Shown here: positions 12,990-22,900 of the stretch, piece by piece
Layout: each line of letters starts with the position of its first letter
Numbering within the stretch: the stretch's first letter is position 1
Source of the DNA: a virus
Virus record (IMG/VR): IMGVR_UViG_3300034198_030559
Location: 1-27,737 of that record
DNA length: 27,737 bases
Reading direction: 5' to 3' (one strand)
Notes under the pieces: model-generated
The model's database searches: none
Told to the model about the DNA's origin: nothing
What the model saw: the letters and a program-made list of their open reading frames with translations, nothing else
Translations under genes and position numbers: made by a program

Positions 12990-14987
12990 ATGTTTTCTTT
13001 AACTGGAGTCAGTCCTCCGGAGGGTTCCAAACGAAATCCTCTAGATACGTTAATTGAATTCACAATAGTCGATGACGGTACTGGCATTAATTCATCAACA
13101 TTAATTGTTCAAATTAACGGAGTCACTGCAGTAGAAGGCTCTGATTTTAAACCAGGGTTTGCCGGAATTTATTCTGATATAAATCCGGTTGGAAGTAATT
13201 TATCAGTTGTTATTAATCCTGAAAATACATTTGAAGAAAACTCAATAATAAATATAAAAATACAAGTTCAAAATTTTTTAGGAAAATACAATAATTTTAA
13301 CTATTCGTTCAAAGTTATTGAGAATAAGCCATATTTGTTTTTTTCTTCTCCAGAAAATAATTCAAATGTAATATCTCCGCAGAAGGTTTTTCTTCAGTTT
13401 AGGGATGATTCTTTTGATCTGGATTCTTCATCTCTAAATGTAACAATTAATGGTGCATATGCTATAAAAAATGGTGTATTTCAAAATGGGTTTAACGGAA
13501 TTGGCAGCGAAATTACGCTAGTATCGCTTAGAGACCTGGAAGTTACAATTGACCCAGACGAATTTCTTAGAGATGGAACATATACCTTACGTTATGATAT
13601 AAAGAATTCTGATTCAAAAATCCTTTCTTCTTTGTTTAAATTTTTCATAAAATATACTGAAGTTCCGCTCCCAGACATCTTTCCTCAAGGTGGCTTTGTT
13701 GGATTCTTTCAGGGTGTTACGTCGGTACGAGATCTTGGAAATGGAAAAGATGTTTATATAAGCTGGTCAAAGCCTGCTTCAAGATTTTATAATAGCGATA
13801 TATATGTATTGCTTTACTACTCGGAAGATCGTTTAAAAATATTTGATTCCGAACCAAAGTATCTTGTCGACAGTTCTATACTGGAAACAACACTATCAGA
13901 ATTTTCCGTTGGAATAGGATATTATTTCGCCGCAAGAGTCATGGAGACATACAAGGATTCCTTGAACACGGGCGGAATGGGCGAGCTCTCTCCTGGCATC
14001 TTTTATCTACCTTCTCCGACATCTCTTTCTGAAGAAATTTCTGACGAATCAACCATAATAAAAGTTTCAAGCGTTGTCGGCTTTCCTGCGACGGGGCTCC
14101 TCAAGATAGGAACTGAGGTTATAAGATATAACTCAATAAATTTTGATGAAAATCAGTTTCTTGTTCCTTCGGGCGGAAGAGGACTCTCTGGCACAACTCC
14201 GTCATATCATGACGCTGCCGATGCCGTCGAAATGTTTTTATCCTGCCAGGATGATAATAACGTTATTATCTATGGTTCATGCACCTATCAAGATCAAGAG
14301 TCGACAGGACGACAATATAATGCAGTTGGTTTGATTGTACCTGACTTTTCTGATTTCGAGAAAATGGCGCATGATGGCTTAGACCACTGCGGATACCACC
14401 AACCATTACCATGGGAAGTTCTAAACAATAAAAACGATTGCGGAACGTACCTTGGTGGTGAATACAATGGATTTAGAGGTGTAAATATATATCAGAGAGC
14501 CTTGGATAGAGAAGAGGAACTCATGGAGAACGTTGGTGAAAAATGCGTTCTTCTCAAAAGGCTGTGGTCTGGAGAAACATGTAGCTGCGTCACTCTAAGA
14601 AGACAGCATCCTAAAATTAGAAGTTGCAAGTTCTGCTTTGGCACCGGTATCGTTGGAGGGTACGAGCAATATGTGAACCAAAGAAGGGCGGATAAGAGGG
14701 TTTTAATCAGATTCTATGAGACTCCCGAAAATCTGGCGCTTGGAGATCATCAACATTTAAATCAAGACTTTAAGCCAACGGCCCTAGCCTTATATAAGCC
14801 GATCATAAAAGATCGCGATGTAATAATAAGATTTGATTATACTGATGACATTGAATTCATATATGAGGTTCTTGATTCATCAAGAGAGAGGTTTGTATTT
14901 AACAAGTATGGAAGGCAGAAACTAAACCTAATGAGAATGGATAAGACGGACATTCTATATCAGTATCCATTTGTAAAAAATATATAG
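12990..14987 (+). CDS. Multi-domain Ig/FN3-like baseplate or tail protein with Cys4 cluster
   Basis: A 665-residue protein. Two tandem Ig-like domains fill residues about 1-110 and 111-225. Both contain the pattern F-x-(I/F)-x-D-D, SS-L-x-V-x-(I)-N-G, and a GFxGI...V-x-(I)-x-P segment. Residues 235-345 look FN3-like (VYISWSKPASRFYNSDIYVLLYYS). Residues 345-415 contain the phage fibre pattern TIIKVSSVVGFPATGLLKIG...GGRGLSGTTPSYHDAADAV. The C-terminal 250 residues hold Cys531, Cys533, Cys546 and Cys549 in C-x-C...C-x2-C-FGTG, likely zinc-binding, followed by GGYEQY. ATG 12990 follows GTGGAG. Such Cys/GTG-GGY segments occur, as I recall, in other myovirus tail or neck proteins. A baseplate or tail-connecting role is inferred. 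Confidence 0.75.
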   Translation: MFSLTGVSPPEGSKRNPLDTLIEFTIVDDGTGINSSTLIVQINGVTAVEGSDFKPGFAGIYSDINPVGSNLSVVINPENTFEENSIINIKIQVQNFLGKYNNFNYSFKVIENKPYLFFSSPENNSNVISPQKVFLQFRDDSFDLDSSSLNVTINGAYAIKNGVFQNGFNGIGSEITLVSLRDLEVTIDPDEFLRDGTYTLRYDIKNSDSKILSSLFKFFIKYTEVPLPDIFPQGGFVGFFQGVTSVRDLGNGKDVYISWSKPASRFYNSDIYVLLYYSEDRLKIFDSEPKYLVDSSILETTLSEFSVGIGYYFAARVMETYKDSLNTGGMGELSPGIFYLPSPTSLSEEISDESTIIKVSSVVGFPATGLLKIGTEVIRYNSINFDENQFLVPSGGRGLSGTTPSYHDAADAVEMFLSCQDDNNVIIYGSCTYQDQESTGRQYNAVGLIVPDFSDFEKMAHDGLDHCGYHQPLPWEVLNNKNDCGTYLGGEYNGFRGVNIYQRALDREEELMENVGEKCVLLKRLWSGETCSCVTLRRQHPKIRSCKFCFGTGIVGGYEQYVNQRRADKRVLIRFYETPENLALGDHQHLNQDFKPTALALYKPIIKDRDVIIRFDYTDDIEFIYEVLDSSRERFVFNKYGRQKLNLMRMDKTDILYQYPFVKNI

Positions 14988-14995
14988 AGGATTTT

Positions 14996-15241
14996 ATGTG
15001 GATAAAGAACAGCAGAGGCAGAAAAGATGCCATGTTAACGTTTGCAACGATTTCTTTTCTTGTTGTAACTATGAACATCGTTCTTGTTTCATTTTCTCCA
15101 ATATTTGAAAAATACTTATCTTTTTCTTTTATTCCAGTTGATATAGCAATATTGACAATGTATATGTCATCAACATTTACCGCTTATGTCGCCAGGAAAT
15201 GGACTGATATAGGAAAGAAGGAAGACCAACAAAATGAATAA
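14996..15241 (+). CDS. Holin-like two-span membrane protein
   Basis: An 81-residue protein, MWIKNSRGRKDAMLTFATIS. It has two hydrophobic segments, about 13-33 (MLTFATISFLVVTMNIVLVS) and 45-66 (FIPVDIAILTMYMSSTFTAY), then ARKWTD and a charged tail. Short N-terminal charged region, two spans, and an AYxxRK(W/Y)T ending resemble small phage holins I have seen in other genomes. AGAGGA precedes ATG 14996, 8 bases after the previous stop. The gene overlaps the next by 8 bases. Holin function is plausible but unproven; a virion membrane-interacting protein is an alternative. Confidence 0.6.
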   Translation: MWIKNSRGRKDAMLTFATISFLVVTMNIVLVSFSPIFEKYLSFSFIPVDIAILTMYMSSTFTAYVARKWTDIGKKEDQQNE

Positions 15242-15464
15242 AGCCTATCTGATTAAAAAACTTGCAGAACTAAATGCAAAAACTGAGTTAGTAATTCATA
15301 AAAAGCTATCAAAAATAATTACTAATAGTTCTGATGATAATAACCATCTTAATTCAGATGATGGAGATAAGATATACTTTGATATCAATATTGTCCCAAT
15401 AAAAGAGCTTATGAATCAAACTGATATCGAAAAAATAACAATAAAACCGGTTTCACTAGGTTAA
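15234..15464 (+). CDS. Small hydrophilic protein, function unknown
   Basis: A 76-residue protein, MNKAYLIKKLAELNAKTELV, with an N-terminal helix, an Asn/Asp/Ser-rich linker (NSSDDNNHLNSDDGD) and a beta-like C-terminus (KIYFDINIVPIKEL, IEKITIKPVSL). It starts within the stop region of the holin-like gene, indicating coupled translation. No family recognised. Confidence 0.6.
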   Translation: MNKAYLIKKLAELNAKTELVIHKKLSKIITNSSDDNNHLNSDDGDKIYFDINIVPIKELMNQTDIEKITIKPVSLG

Positions 15465-15475
15465 TTAGGTAAATT

Positions 15476-15736
15476 ATGTTAAAGCATACTTCGTTAATTA
15501 TTTTCATACTTTTTAACATTTCTTATTTCTTTAAGAATTATGATGAAATTTCAAGTATGATTACAAGTTTTTCAAAAGCAGATCTTAGATACTTTGATGT
15601 CATACCATATCATACATTTGAACCATCAATTATATTGCCAATAAGCAACTCATCATCGGATGTTGAACCAACCTCAAATATAGACGGCGGGTACTACGAA
15701 TCAACCGATTTTGAAGAAAAATATTTAGTATATTAA
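15476..15736 (+). CDS. Small protein with N-terminal membrane anchor or signal sequence
   Basis: An 86-residue protein, MLKHTSLIIFILFNISYFFK. Residues 6-19 form a short hydrophobic core after a basic start, so it is likely a signal anchor. There is no lipobox Cys. The remainder is polar and acidic at the end (YESTDFEEKYLVY). TTAGGTAA lies just before ATG 15476. It follows the holin-like gene closely, so it might be part of a lysis or membrane module, for example a spanin-like subunit, but this is inferred from position only. Confidence 0.55.
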   Translation: MLKHTSLIIFILFNISYFFKNYDEISSMITSFSKADLRYFDVIPYHTFEPSIILPISNSSSDVEPTSNIDGGYYESTDFEEKYLVY

Positions 15737-15769
15737 AAAGAACAATATATTAAATTATAAGTATAGAGT

Positions 15770-18700
15770 ATGTCAAATTCAAAATATCCAAATCAAATAG
15801 ATACATCTGCAGAGCTACCTATAGTAAGAAATAACTTAAATGAGATAGGTGCAGATTCTATAAATTCTATTCGATCCGCCATAATTCAAATAGAGAAGAC
15901 CTTGGGATTAAATCCCCAGGGTGCCATAGGAAATACCGTTTCATCCAGGTTGTCCAAAAGTCTTGACGCATCTGGCTCAATACTGAAGGAAGCTCTGGAT
16001 AAGGCGAATGTCATTTATGGACCGATTTCAAATGACAATATAGCGAAGACGGCAGCGATAGAAGAAGAAAAGCTAAAGCTAAATTTTCCAACCACTGTTT
16101 TACAATCTCAAATCTCTTATGTCAACTCAATTATAGATTCATTAGAGCTGCAAATAAAAGAAATTAGCGCAAATCTATCTTCACATTTAAACAAGAGTGC
16201 TTCCGCAAGACATCCCGCGACTGCAATTTCAACCACATCATTCTCCGGATCTTCTTCAGAATCTTTGAAATCGATAGCAGACTCTAACGTACAGGCCGTC
16301 ATCGAAAGCATTGTATCATCTCATATAAATTATGATGGGTTAAATATATCGCAGGATAATAACTCACACAACTCAAATCAGATATATTTTGACAACGCGA
16401 GCACAAGCTCCGTTATCTCTTCCTCCACCGTTCAAGGGGCAATTGAAGATCTGGTTGCGGCACCAATTGTCGCAATAGAAAATTACAAGAATTATAATAA
16501 TTCAAACGGTGTTGTAAGAAAAGCAAATATATCTGACATCAACAACTCATCATATGGCATTCTTATTGCTTCCGGAATATCTATCACGATATTAAAGAAT
16601 CTTTCTTACTCTAAGATAATAAACATATCACTTGCCTCGGATATTTCCAGGCCAGACTTTGATTTAAAAAAATCAGATCAAATATCTGTAATCTCAAACG
16701 GAATAGAAAGAACTTTTCAAATTTATAAAGTAAATTATAATCCCTCAGATTTAACAAAGATATCCTCTTTTGATGTCTTTGGCACTGCAAACGAGGATAT
16801 AACATCAAGTAATTCTTTTATATATTACAAGCACAAAACAGACTATATAAAAACTTCTCTTTTGATGAGTGCAGTGCAAAATCAATCACTAACTTCATCA
16901 TCAACTGTAATGGTCTGTAATCCCGGTTCTGCATCAGTTATATCTTCTTCAATAAAGATCGGAGAGATAACGGCCACAAACAGATATTTTGATATATCTA
17001 TAAATGATGGTGCGGCATACAGCATAGATTGTTATGTTCTGTCTGGCGTAACGCTTGACGCAATTGTAGGTTATATAAACGAACAATTTGATGGCTACCT
17101 ACTTCCTGTATTGGCTTATCGCGTCGATCTTGAGGATGGCGGCTCTGAGATTGCAATTTGTTCGAATGTTGCAACTGGCGATTCTGAAGATATCTATTTT
17201 AAAATAACAAGATCTTCAGATGACGGAATTGATTCAATTGGTTTTTCATTCTGTGAAGATAAAAATATTTATGGAAAATATTCAACATCATTTGTTATCA
17301 ATGGAAAGGAGAAGAACTCTCTCGCCACTAAGTTAAAAACTCAAAGCATGAGTTTTTCAGCTGGTCTAAATGTAATAGAGACTTCAGATTCCGCATTAAA
17401 TTTAGTTACAAGTGGAATTAAGAAAGGCGATATAATCACAATTCTTGGCTCTGGCCAAAATATATCACTCAAAATAGCGGCAGTTACAGAGTCAACATTA
17501 ACAATATCCTCAAATCAGTTACCATCCGGTTTTTTAACATCCAGCACTGATGGGATAACATATATAGTCTATAATAACACATTAGACTTTTCGGATTATG
17601 AATTCCTAAAGGTGGCAGGATCCTTCGGGAGCACACTTTTCGAAATTTTTGCAGATCAGGATGCAAATCTATTTTACAATCCAATTGCCGAATTGGAAAC
17701 GCCAGTACTAATTGATTCTGCGCTTATTACGGTCGTTGATATTGAAAATAAATTTGCTGTAGAGCAAGCAACAATTAATTATACGCAAACGGCAGATGGC
17801 TATGTATCTCTAAGTCTTGATCAGGGACAGCAAATAAAGATTGTTGGAGATCATAATTACGTAAAATTAATTTCCAACAACGAAGCTCTAAAAATAACTG
17901 TTTATGTTCCAAGTAAGGATGATTTATATAGTTACATAGGCTCTAGCTCAGAAACAAGCTCTTTTATTTATCTGTTCGACTCAGTAGACGAAAATAATAA
18001 TTTAGTCATATCACAGATAGCTTATAATAACTTCTCTTCCTCACTTGTTGGAGGCATGGGCTCTGCAAGAGCTTTCTCTAGATTAAGCTATGGTATAATT
18101 TCTAACAAAGACATTTCAAATCTATTTATTGAGACGGCTGTAAGTAGCTCTACTGCGGAACTAAGAAGCAATGGAGTGGTTTTTGGACTAGAAGTCTTGT
18201 CAGGATCTGTAGGAATAGATGGAGTATATATAGTTAGTATAGGCTCTGGATCTTGTTACGTTGGTGGAAGAAAATTTATATTTAAAAATTTTGAAAATAT
18301 TTCGACCGGCATAAATTCCTCAGACACCGACAAGGTATATATAGGGGTAGATCAGGACGGAAATCTTATTTTCGAATCTTGCGACCCAGTTTGCAACTAT
18401 CCTTGGCAGGATTTGAACGTTGCTCTGCTGGGCAGCATAGAGCTATCCGCTGGAATTATCTATCCGTATGACCAAAGATTATTTATAAGTGAAATTGATC
18501 TAAAGATATTAAACTCAATTACAGTAAGTTCTCAGCCTGGAATGGCGCATTTCACAGATCTGGTGAAAGCAATAAAATATGCGAAGAGATTTTCGCAAAT
18601 ATTCCCATCCGCCGGCACCCCAGAAATTCACATGAAATCTGGAGTACATACTGTAAATGTAGATATAACAACAGAGCTATCCATTCTTGATTGGTATTCT

Positions 18701-19999
18701 GCGGTAATTACTATTGCAGAAGATGACACAAGGAAAGATTATTATGATTCTCTAATAAAGAGTGGATTTTGGATTGACTTTCCAGTCACAATATCTGGTG
18801 AGGGAACCTCAACAAAAGTAAAAATATTTTATAACGTCTCTGCCGCCGATGGGGATTTTGTTCTTGCGGGAGCTATAACAATACCCGGATATGGATTTAA
18901 TCAAACTGGAATACATGCCACGTTAGCACACGATAGATTTTATAGTGGGTTTTTAACTCTAAGAAATTTTGAGCTAACAACTGGCGGAATACACATAATA
19001 GACCTGAATAATTATGATTCACTTGGAAATAAATACGACTTTAAATTGGATATAGTTGGAATTTCAAAACTTAATGAGACAACCGGCCTATCAACTTCCT
19101 TTGCTTACTATTATTCGTTCTCATCTATCGAGATAAGTGAGCAAGATGATTCTGTAACAAATAAGGGAAATATCTCTATAAGAGATTGTTATATTAAGTC
19201 TTCGAACGATCTTCTGTCTCCTATAGATTTTACACCACCTTCTGCGTCAACAAGATATAAAAATATAAATCTCTTAAATAATATAACAACTTCGATAGAG
19301 CCAATAACAAGTCCCTCTATATTTGATACGTCTGATTTTCCACCCGAAAATGACATTACGTCTATAGGAAACTCAACACCATCTGTTTTGATTGCAGATA
19401 AGGTTGATCGCATATCAAATCATTTAGTTCTTGGTGGACAACTAACGACATCAGATATCTTTTTTGATACCGCAAGAAAAACTTCCAAAACTTATTGGTT
19501 TTATCAAAGTCAAATAATTGTTGGAACGGATGCTCTATACTATTTTGACGCATATGATCCACTTTTTGTTGGAGTTATATCCCCGGAAGATAGAATTTAC
19601 AGCCCTCCATATGGAGCTTATACTCGACCACTTGTTAATGTAAATATATCAGAAAGCGTTTCCTCGCCCATTGAGATCTTGCCTGGCCAGAAGCTAACTT
19701 CTGTAAAAATTACTGGTAATTTTACGGCATCATCACAGATTGAGGTTTTAATTATAAAAGAAAGTCCTCTTAGCATAGGATCTTACACAACTGTTGTTTC
19801 ATCTGGAACTTTATCCTCATTTACTGCATCTGGCGAACGTTTTTTCGAATTTGACTGTTCTTATAAGCCGGCTATGCTGCAACAACACTATTTAATAATA
19901 AATCTTCTAGCGTCATCAGCATCGCAAGATGGGTTCAGCAAAGCTATATTAACTTTTGAATCCACAAATCTATCAGAAATATTGGGAATCTCAGAATGA
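15770..19999 (+). CDS. Giant tail fibre/baseplate protein, paralogue 1
   Basis: A 1409-residue protein. Residues 1-160 are a conserved module: KYPNQIDTSAELPIVRNNL, EIGADSINSIRSAIIQIEKT, LGLNPQGAIGNTVSSRL, GPISNDNI, KLKLNFPTTVLQSQIS, then a coiled coil. It is followed by several beta domains, including GIKKGDIITILGSGQNISLK. A conserved middle block (GSARAFSRLSYGIIS...AVSSSTAELRSNGVVFG) precedes a beta-helix-like region (HFTDLVKAIKYAKRFSQIF, HMKSGVHTVNVDI, DFPVTISGEGTSTKV, NISIRDCYI). The last about 110 residues (SPIEILPGQKLTSVKITGNF onward) look like a beta-sandwich, absent from paralogue 2. The beta-helix suggests a tailspike-like receptor-binding or depolymerase function, but no catalytic residues can be assigned. 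Its stop overlaps the start of paralogue 2 (ATGA). Confidence 0.8.
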   Translation: MSNSKYPNQIDTSAELPIVRNNLNEIGADSINSIRSAIIQIEKTLGLNPQGAIGNTVSSRLSKSLDASGSILKEALDKANVIYGPISNDNIAKTAAIEEEKLKLNFPTTVLQSQISYVNSIIDSLELQIKEISANLSSHLNKSASARHPATAISTTSFSGSSSESLKSIADSNVQAVIESIVSSHINYDGLNISQDNNSHNSNQIYFDNASTSSVISSSTVQGAIEDLVAAPIVAIENYKNYNNSNGVVRKANISDINNSSYGILIASGISITILKNLSYSKIINISLASDISRPDFDLKKSDQISVISNGIERTFQIYKVNYNPSDLTKISSFDVFGTANEDITSSNSFIYYKHKTDYIKTSLLMSAVQNQSLTSSSTVMVCNPGSASVISSSIKIGEITATNRYFDISINDGAAYSIDCYVLSGVTLDAIVGYINEQFDGYLLPVLAYRVDLEDGGSEIAICSNVATGDSEDIYFKITRSSDDGIDSIGFSFCEDKNIYGKYSTSFVINGKEKNSLATKLKTQSMSFSAGLNVIETSDSALNLVTSGIKKGDIITILGSGQNISLKIAAVTESTLTISSNQLPSGFLTSSTDGITYIVYNNTLDFSDYEFLKVAGSFGSTLFEIFADQDANLFYNPIAELETPVLIDSALITVVDIENKFAVEQATINYTQTADGYVSLSLDQGQQIKIVGDHNYVKLISNNEALKITVYVPSKDDLYSYIGSSSETSSFIYLFDSVDENNNLVISQIAYNNFSSSLVGGMGSARAFSRLSYGIISNKDISNLFIETAVSSSTAELRSNGVVFGLEVLSGSVGIDGVYIVSIGSGSCYVGGRKFIFKNFENISTGINSSDTDKVYIGVDQDGNLIFESCDPVCNYPWQDLNVALLGSIELSAGIIYPYDQRLFISEIDLKILNSITVSSQPGMAHFTDLVKAIKYAKRFSQIFPSAGTPEIHMKSGVHTVNVDITTELSILDWYSAVITIAEDDTRKDYYDSLIKSGFWIDFPVTISGEGTSTKVKIFYNVSAADGDFVLAGAITIPGYGFNQTGIHATLAHDRFYSGFLTLRNFELTTGGIHIIDLNNYDSLGNKYDFKLDIVGISKLNETTGLSTSFAYYYSFSSIEISEQDDSVTNKGNISIRDCYIKSSNDLLSPIDFTPPSASTRYKNINLLNNITTSIEPITSPSIFDTSDFPPENDITSIGNSTPSVLIADKVDRISNHLVLGGQLTTSDIFFDTARKTSKTYWFYQSQIIVGTDALYYFDAYDPLFVGVISPEDRIYSPPYGAYTRPLVNVNISESVSSPIEILPGQKLTSVKITGNFTASSQIEVLIIKESPLSIGSYTTVVSSGTLSSFTASGERFFEFDCSYKPAMLQQHYLIINLLASSASQDGFSKAILTFESTNLSEILGISE
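15779..15813 (+). repeat. 35-bp exact direct repeat, copy 1
   Basis: This stretch at the 5' end of paralogue 1 is base-for-base identical to 20002-20036 at the 5' end of paralogue 2. It encodes (S)KYPNQIDTSAE. Flanking regions are similar in protein but diverged in DNA. Confidence 0.9.
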
Positions 20000-22900
20000 A
20001 GTCAAAATATCCAAATCAAATAGATACATCTGCAGAAGTTCCAGTAGTTCGTGACGGCATAACGGAAATATCTTCTGATTTTTTCAATTCACTTCGAAGT
20101 GCAATTATACAGATAGAGAAGACTCTCGGTGTAAACCCTCAAGGCGCAGTTGGATTAACGGTTGGCGATCGTATTTCGAATGCTCTTGATGCATCAGGCA
20201 ACCTGTCAAAGCAAGCACTTGATAATGCAAATGTTATCTATGGTCCAATCGCAAATGATAATATATCAGAGGCTGCATCAATTACTGAGTCAAAGCTAAA
20301 GCTTAATTTTCCGACAACTGTTCTTCAGTCGCAGATATCGACAATTAGCTCCCTAATTGATAATATTGTATCAAAAATTGACGAATTAAACATTCTTTTT
20401 TCTGCTCATATAAATCCAAATGCTTTGGCAAGACATTACGCAAAGTCCATCCTTGTCGAATCATATACGCAGTCAAGCTCTGACTTAGCCACATCTGATT
20501 TTGAACAATCCAGCTTACAGACTTTTGCAGAAAACCTATACTCTAAGCACATAAATTATTCTGGCGCATCAATATCACAGACAAATAATTCGCACACCGC
20601 ATCCCAAATATATTTTGACAGTCAGACAATATCCGATCTTTCATCATCCTCTGACGTTCAGGGTGTTATTGAGGACATCGCAACACTCAATGCAGAAGCA
20701 ATACGTGATAATTTTTCATATTTAAATTCAAACGCACAGATAAGGTTTGGAAGAAAGAAATCACTTTTCGAAGGTAATGATAAAAACCTTGCAATAATTC
20801 CATCTGCTGATGTTATTTATTCTGTTTCATCGACATCAGTAACAAAATTAACGCTAACGACGCCAATTTTCCCGGAGCAAGAAATATCAAAATTTGATTT
20901 GGTTTCTTTGTCTGGAACAACAAATGCTGTTGATGATGGCGAATATTATATAGAATCATTCGAAATGGATGGATTAAACATATCGTCCATAAGTATATTT
21001 TATCAAGCAAAAACAGAGTCTTCTGGAACCGCAATAATATCTGTTTTCAAAAATTCTTACGAAACCAATAACTTTAACGGTTTAAATACAACTGTAAGGC
21101 CCAGATTTAACTACACAAATACTCCAGATATTGTCGTTGCACACCCAAATGCTGCATCTATAATAAGTTTTGGGTTCGATAGCTCAAATATAACCTTGGC
21201 AAGTAATAAGCTCAAGGTGATGGTCGATGGAGATCTTGAACAAGATTTCGAGACATTTGATTCTACATTATCTGAGGATTCTCAGAATATCGATTCTGCT
21301 GTTTACAAATTAAATGAGCAATTTGTTGAAAATAAATTTCCAGTTATGGCATACAAGATTAGAAGAGCCTCATGCTATGAGCTGGCCCTAACGCACCTTG
21401 TCCCAGATTTGGCAGGTGATGTCAAGCAAAGATCAATAAAAATATCCTCGGCCTCTGATTCAGATGGAACAACAACATTAGGCTTTTCCTCAAGACTGGG
21501 AATAACCTACTATGGGTCTAACGGAAACCCAGTTCTTTTGAACGGCAATCTCCTGAGAGATTTTTATAAGATTATTTCTTTTGATGTTACACAGGTTTAT
21601 TTAAATCAATCTTCACAAAGAATTTCTCTTAATTCAGGAACCTTTGCATCATATGGGGTAGCAGTCGGCGACACCGTTATAGTCTCCGGCTCCTCCATTC
21701 AGAATGATGATGGAGCATTTAGAATACTTTCTGTCAGTGGTCCAGATATCGATCTTGATCTTTCTTCTTTTTCATTCTCAGGAGCACTTGATGACGGCTC
21801 CATAATATATGTTATAAAGAATTCCATACCTCTATATACATTGAATTTCGAGGAGGTTTCTGGTACCTCCGGGTTTTCGCTGGTCGATGCCCTCATGGAT
21901 ATTAACGGCTTCGTCTTTTTTAATAAAAGAGCGGAAATAAATTCGCCAATATCTTCATCATCGATATTTGCGTGCGTTGTGGATATCTCTGCGGGATATC
22001 TAACAGATGATTATGCAACACTAACAATAGATACAAATGGTGATGCATTTATAACTGGTTCGGATCTTACGGATGGCGAAAAAATAACTGTAACATCTAG
22101 CGGAATTTTTAATATACCGTCACCAGATAGACTAGGATATATTACAATTAGAGTTATTTATACTTCTCTTCCGGCTTCAAGCTTGTCGTGTATTGTGTAT
22201 GGTAAGCAGGAACATAAGAAGGATGTATATCATCTATCGAGATCTATATTCGGAAATTCGCTAGGAAGAGTTTTTGGAACAGCGACATCAACCGGAGTCC
22301 CAAATCTAATAGATAAAAGAACTTTTGGAAACATAGATATAAATCAGATTTCTCCAAATTTCATCGAAAAATATATAGAAGGCCCAAGAAATGAGTTGAG
22401 AGGTTCTGGCATTATTAGCGGATGTGCCGTCACCGCCATAACAAGAGAAACCGATGTTGGAGGGGACTATGTTTCCTTTGGAGTATCCGCAGGCATTGTA
22501 ATCGTTAATGGAATAAGATATATCTTCTCAGGAATAGAGTCATACAAACACTATACCATTACAAATTTCTATATCGCGATAGATAGATTTGGATGCCTAG
22601 ATGTAAGAGATGAGATATCTGAAGCGTACTCTTCATACAGAAATCAAACAGTAGCTTTCTTGGCTTATATTAAAAACACAACATCACCTTATGTACTATC
22701 TGTTAATGGTGATGAAATTTACGATCTTAGATATTTTATAAATAATATTGATTCAAAAATATCAAAAGAAATTACAGTTTCAAACAGTCAAACAGACTCT
22801 CACTTCCTAGATATAGATTCTGCAGTCAAATATGCTGGATTTTATTCTAGGTTATTTCCAAACGTCTCATATTATTCGCCTAAAATAACAATAAGGGAGG

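Noticed and set aside
16611-17684. Minus-strand ORFs inside the giant fibre genes (e.g. 16611-16808, 17484-17684, 22872-23084)
   Set aside because: Short, without ribosome sites, fully overlapped by long, well-supported plus-strand coding frames.
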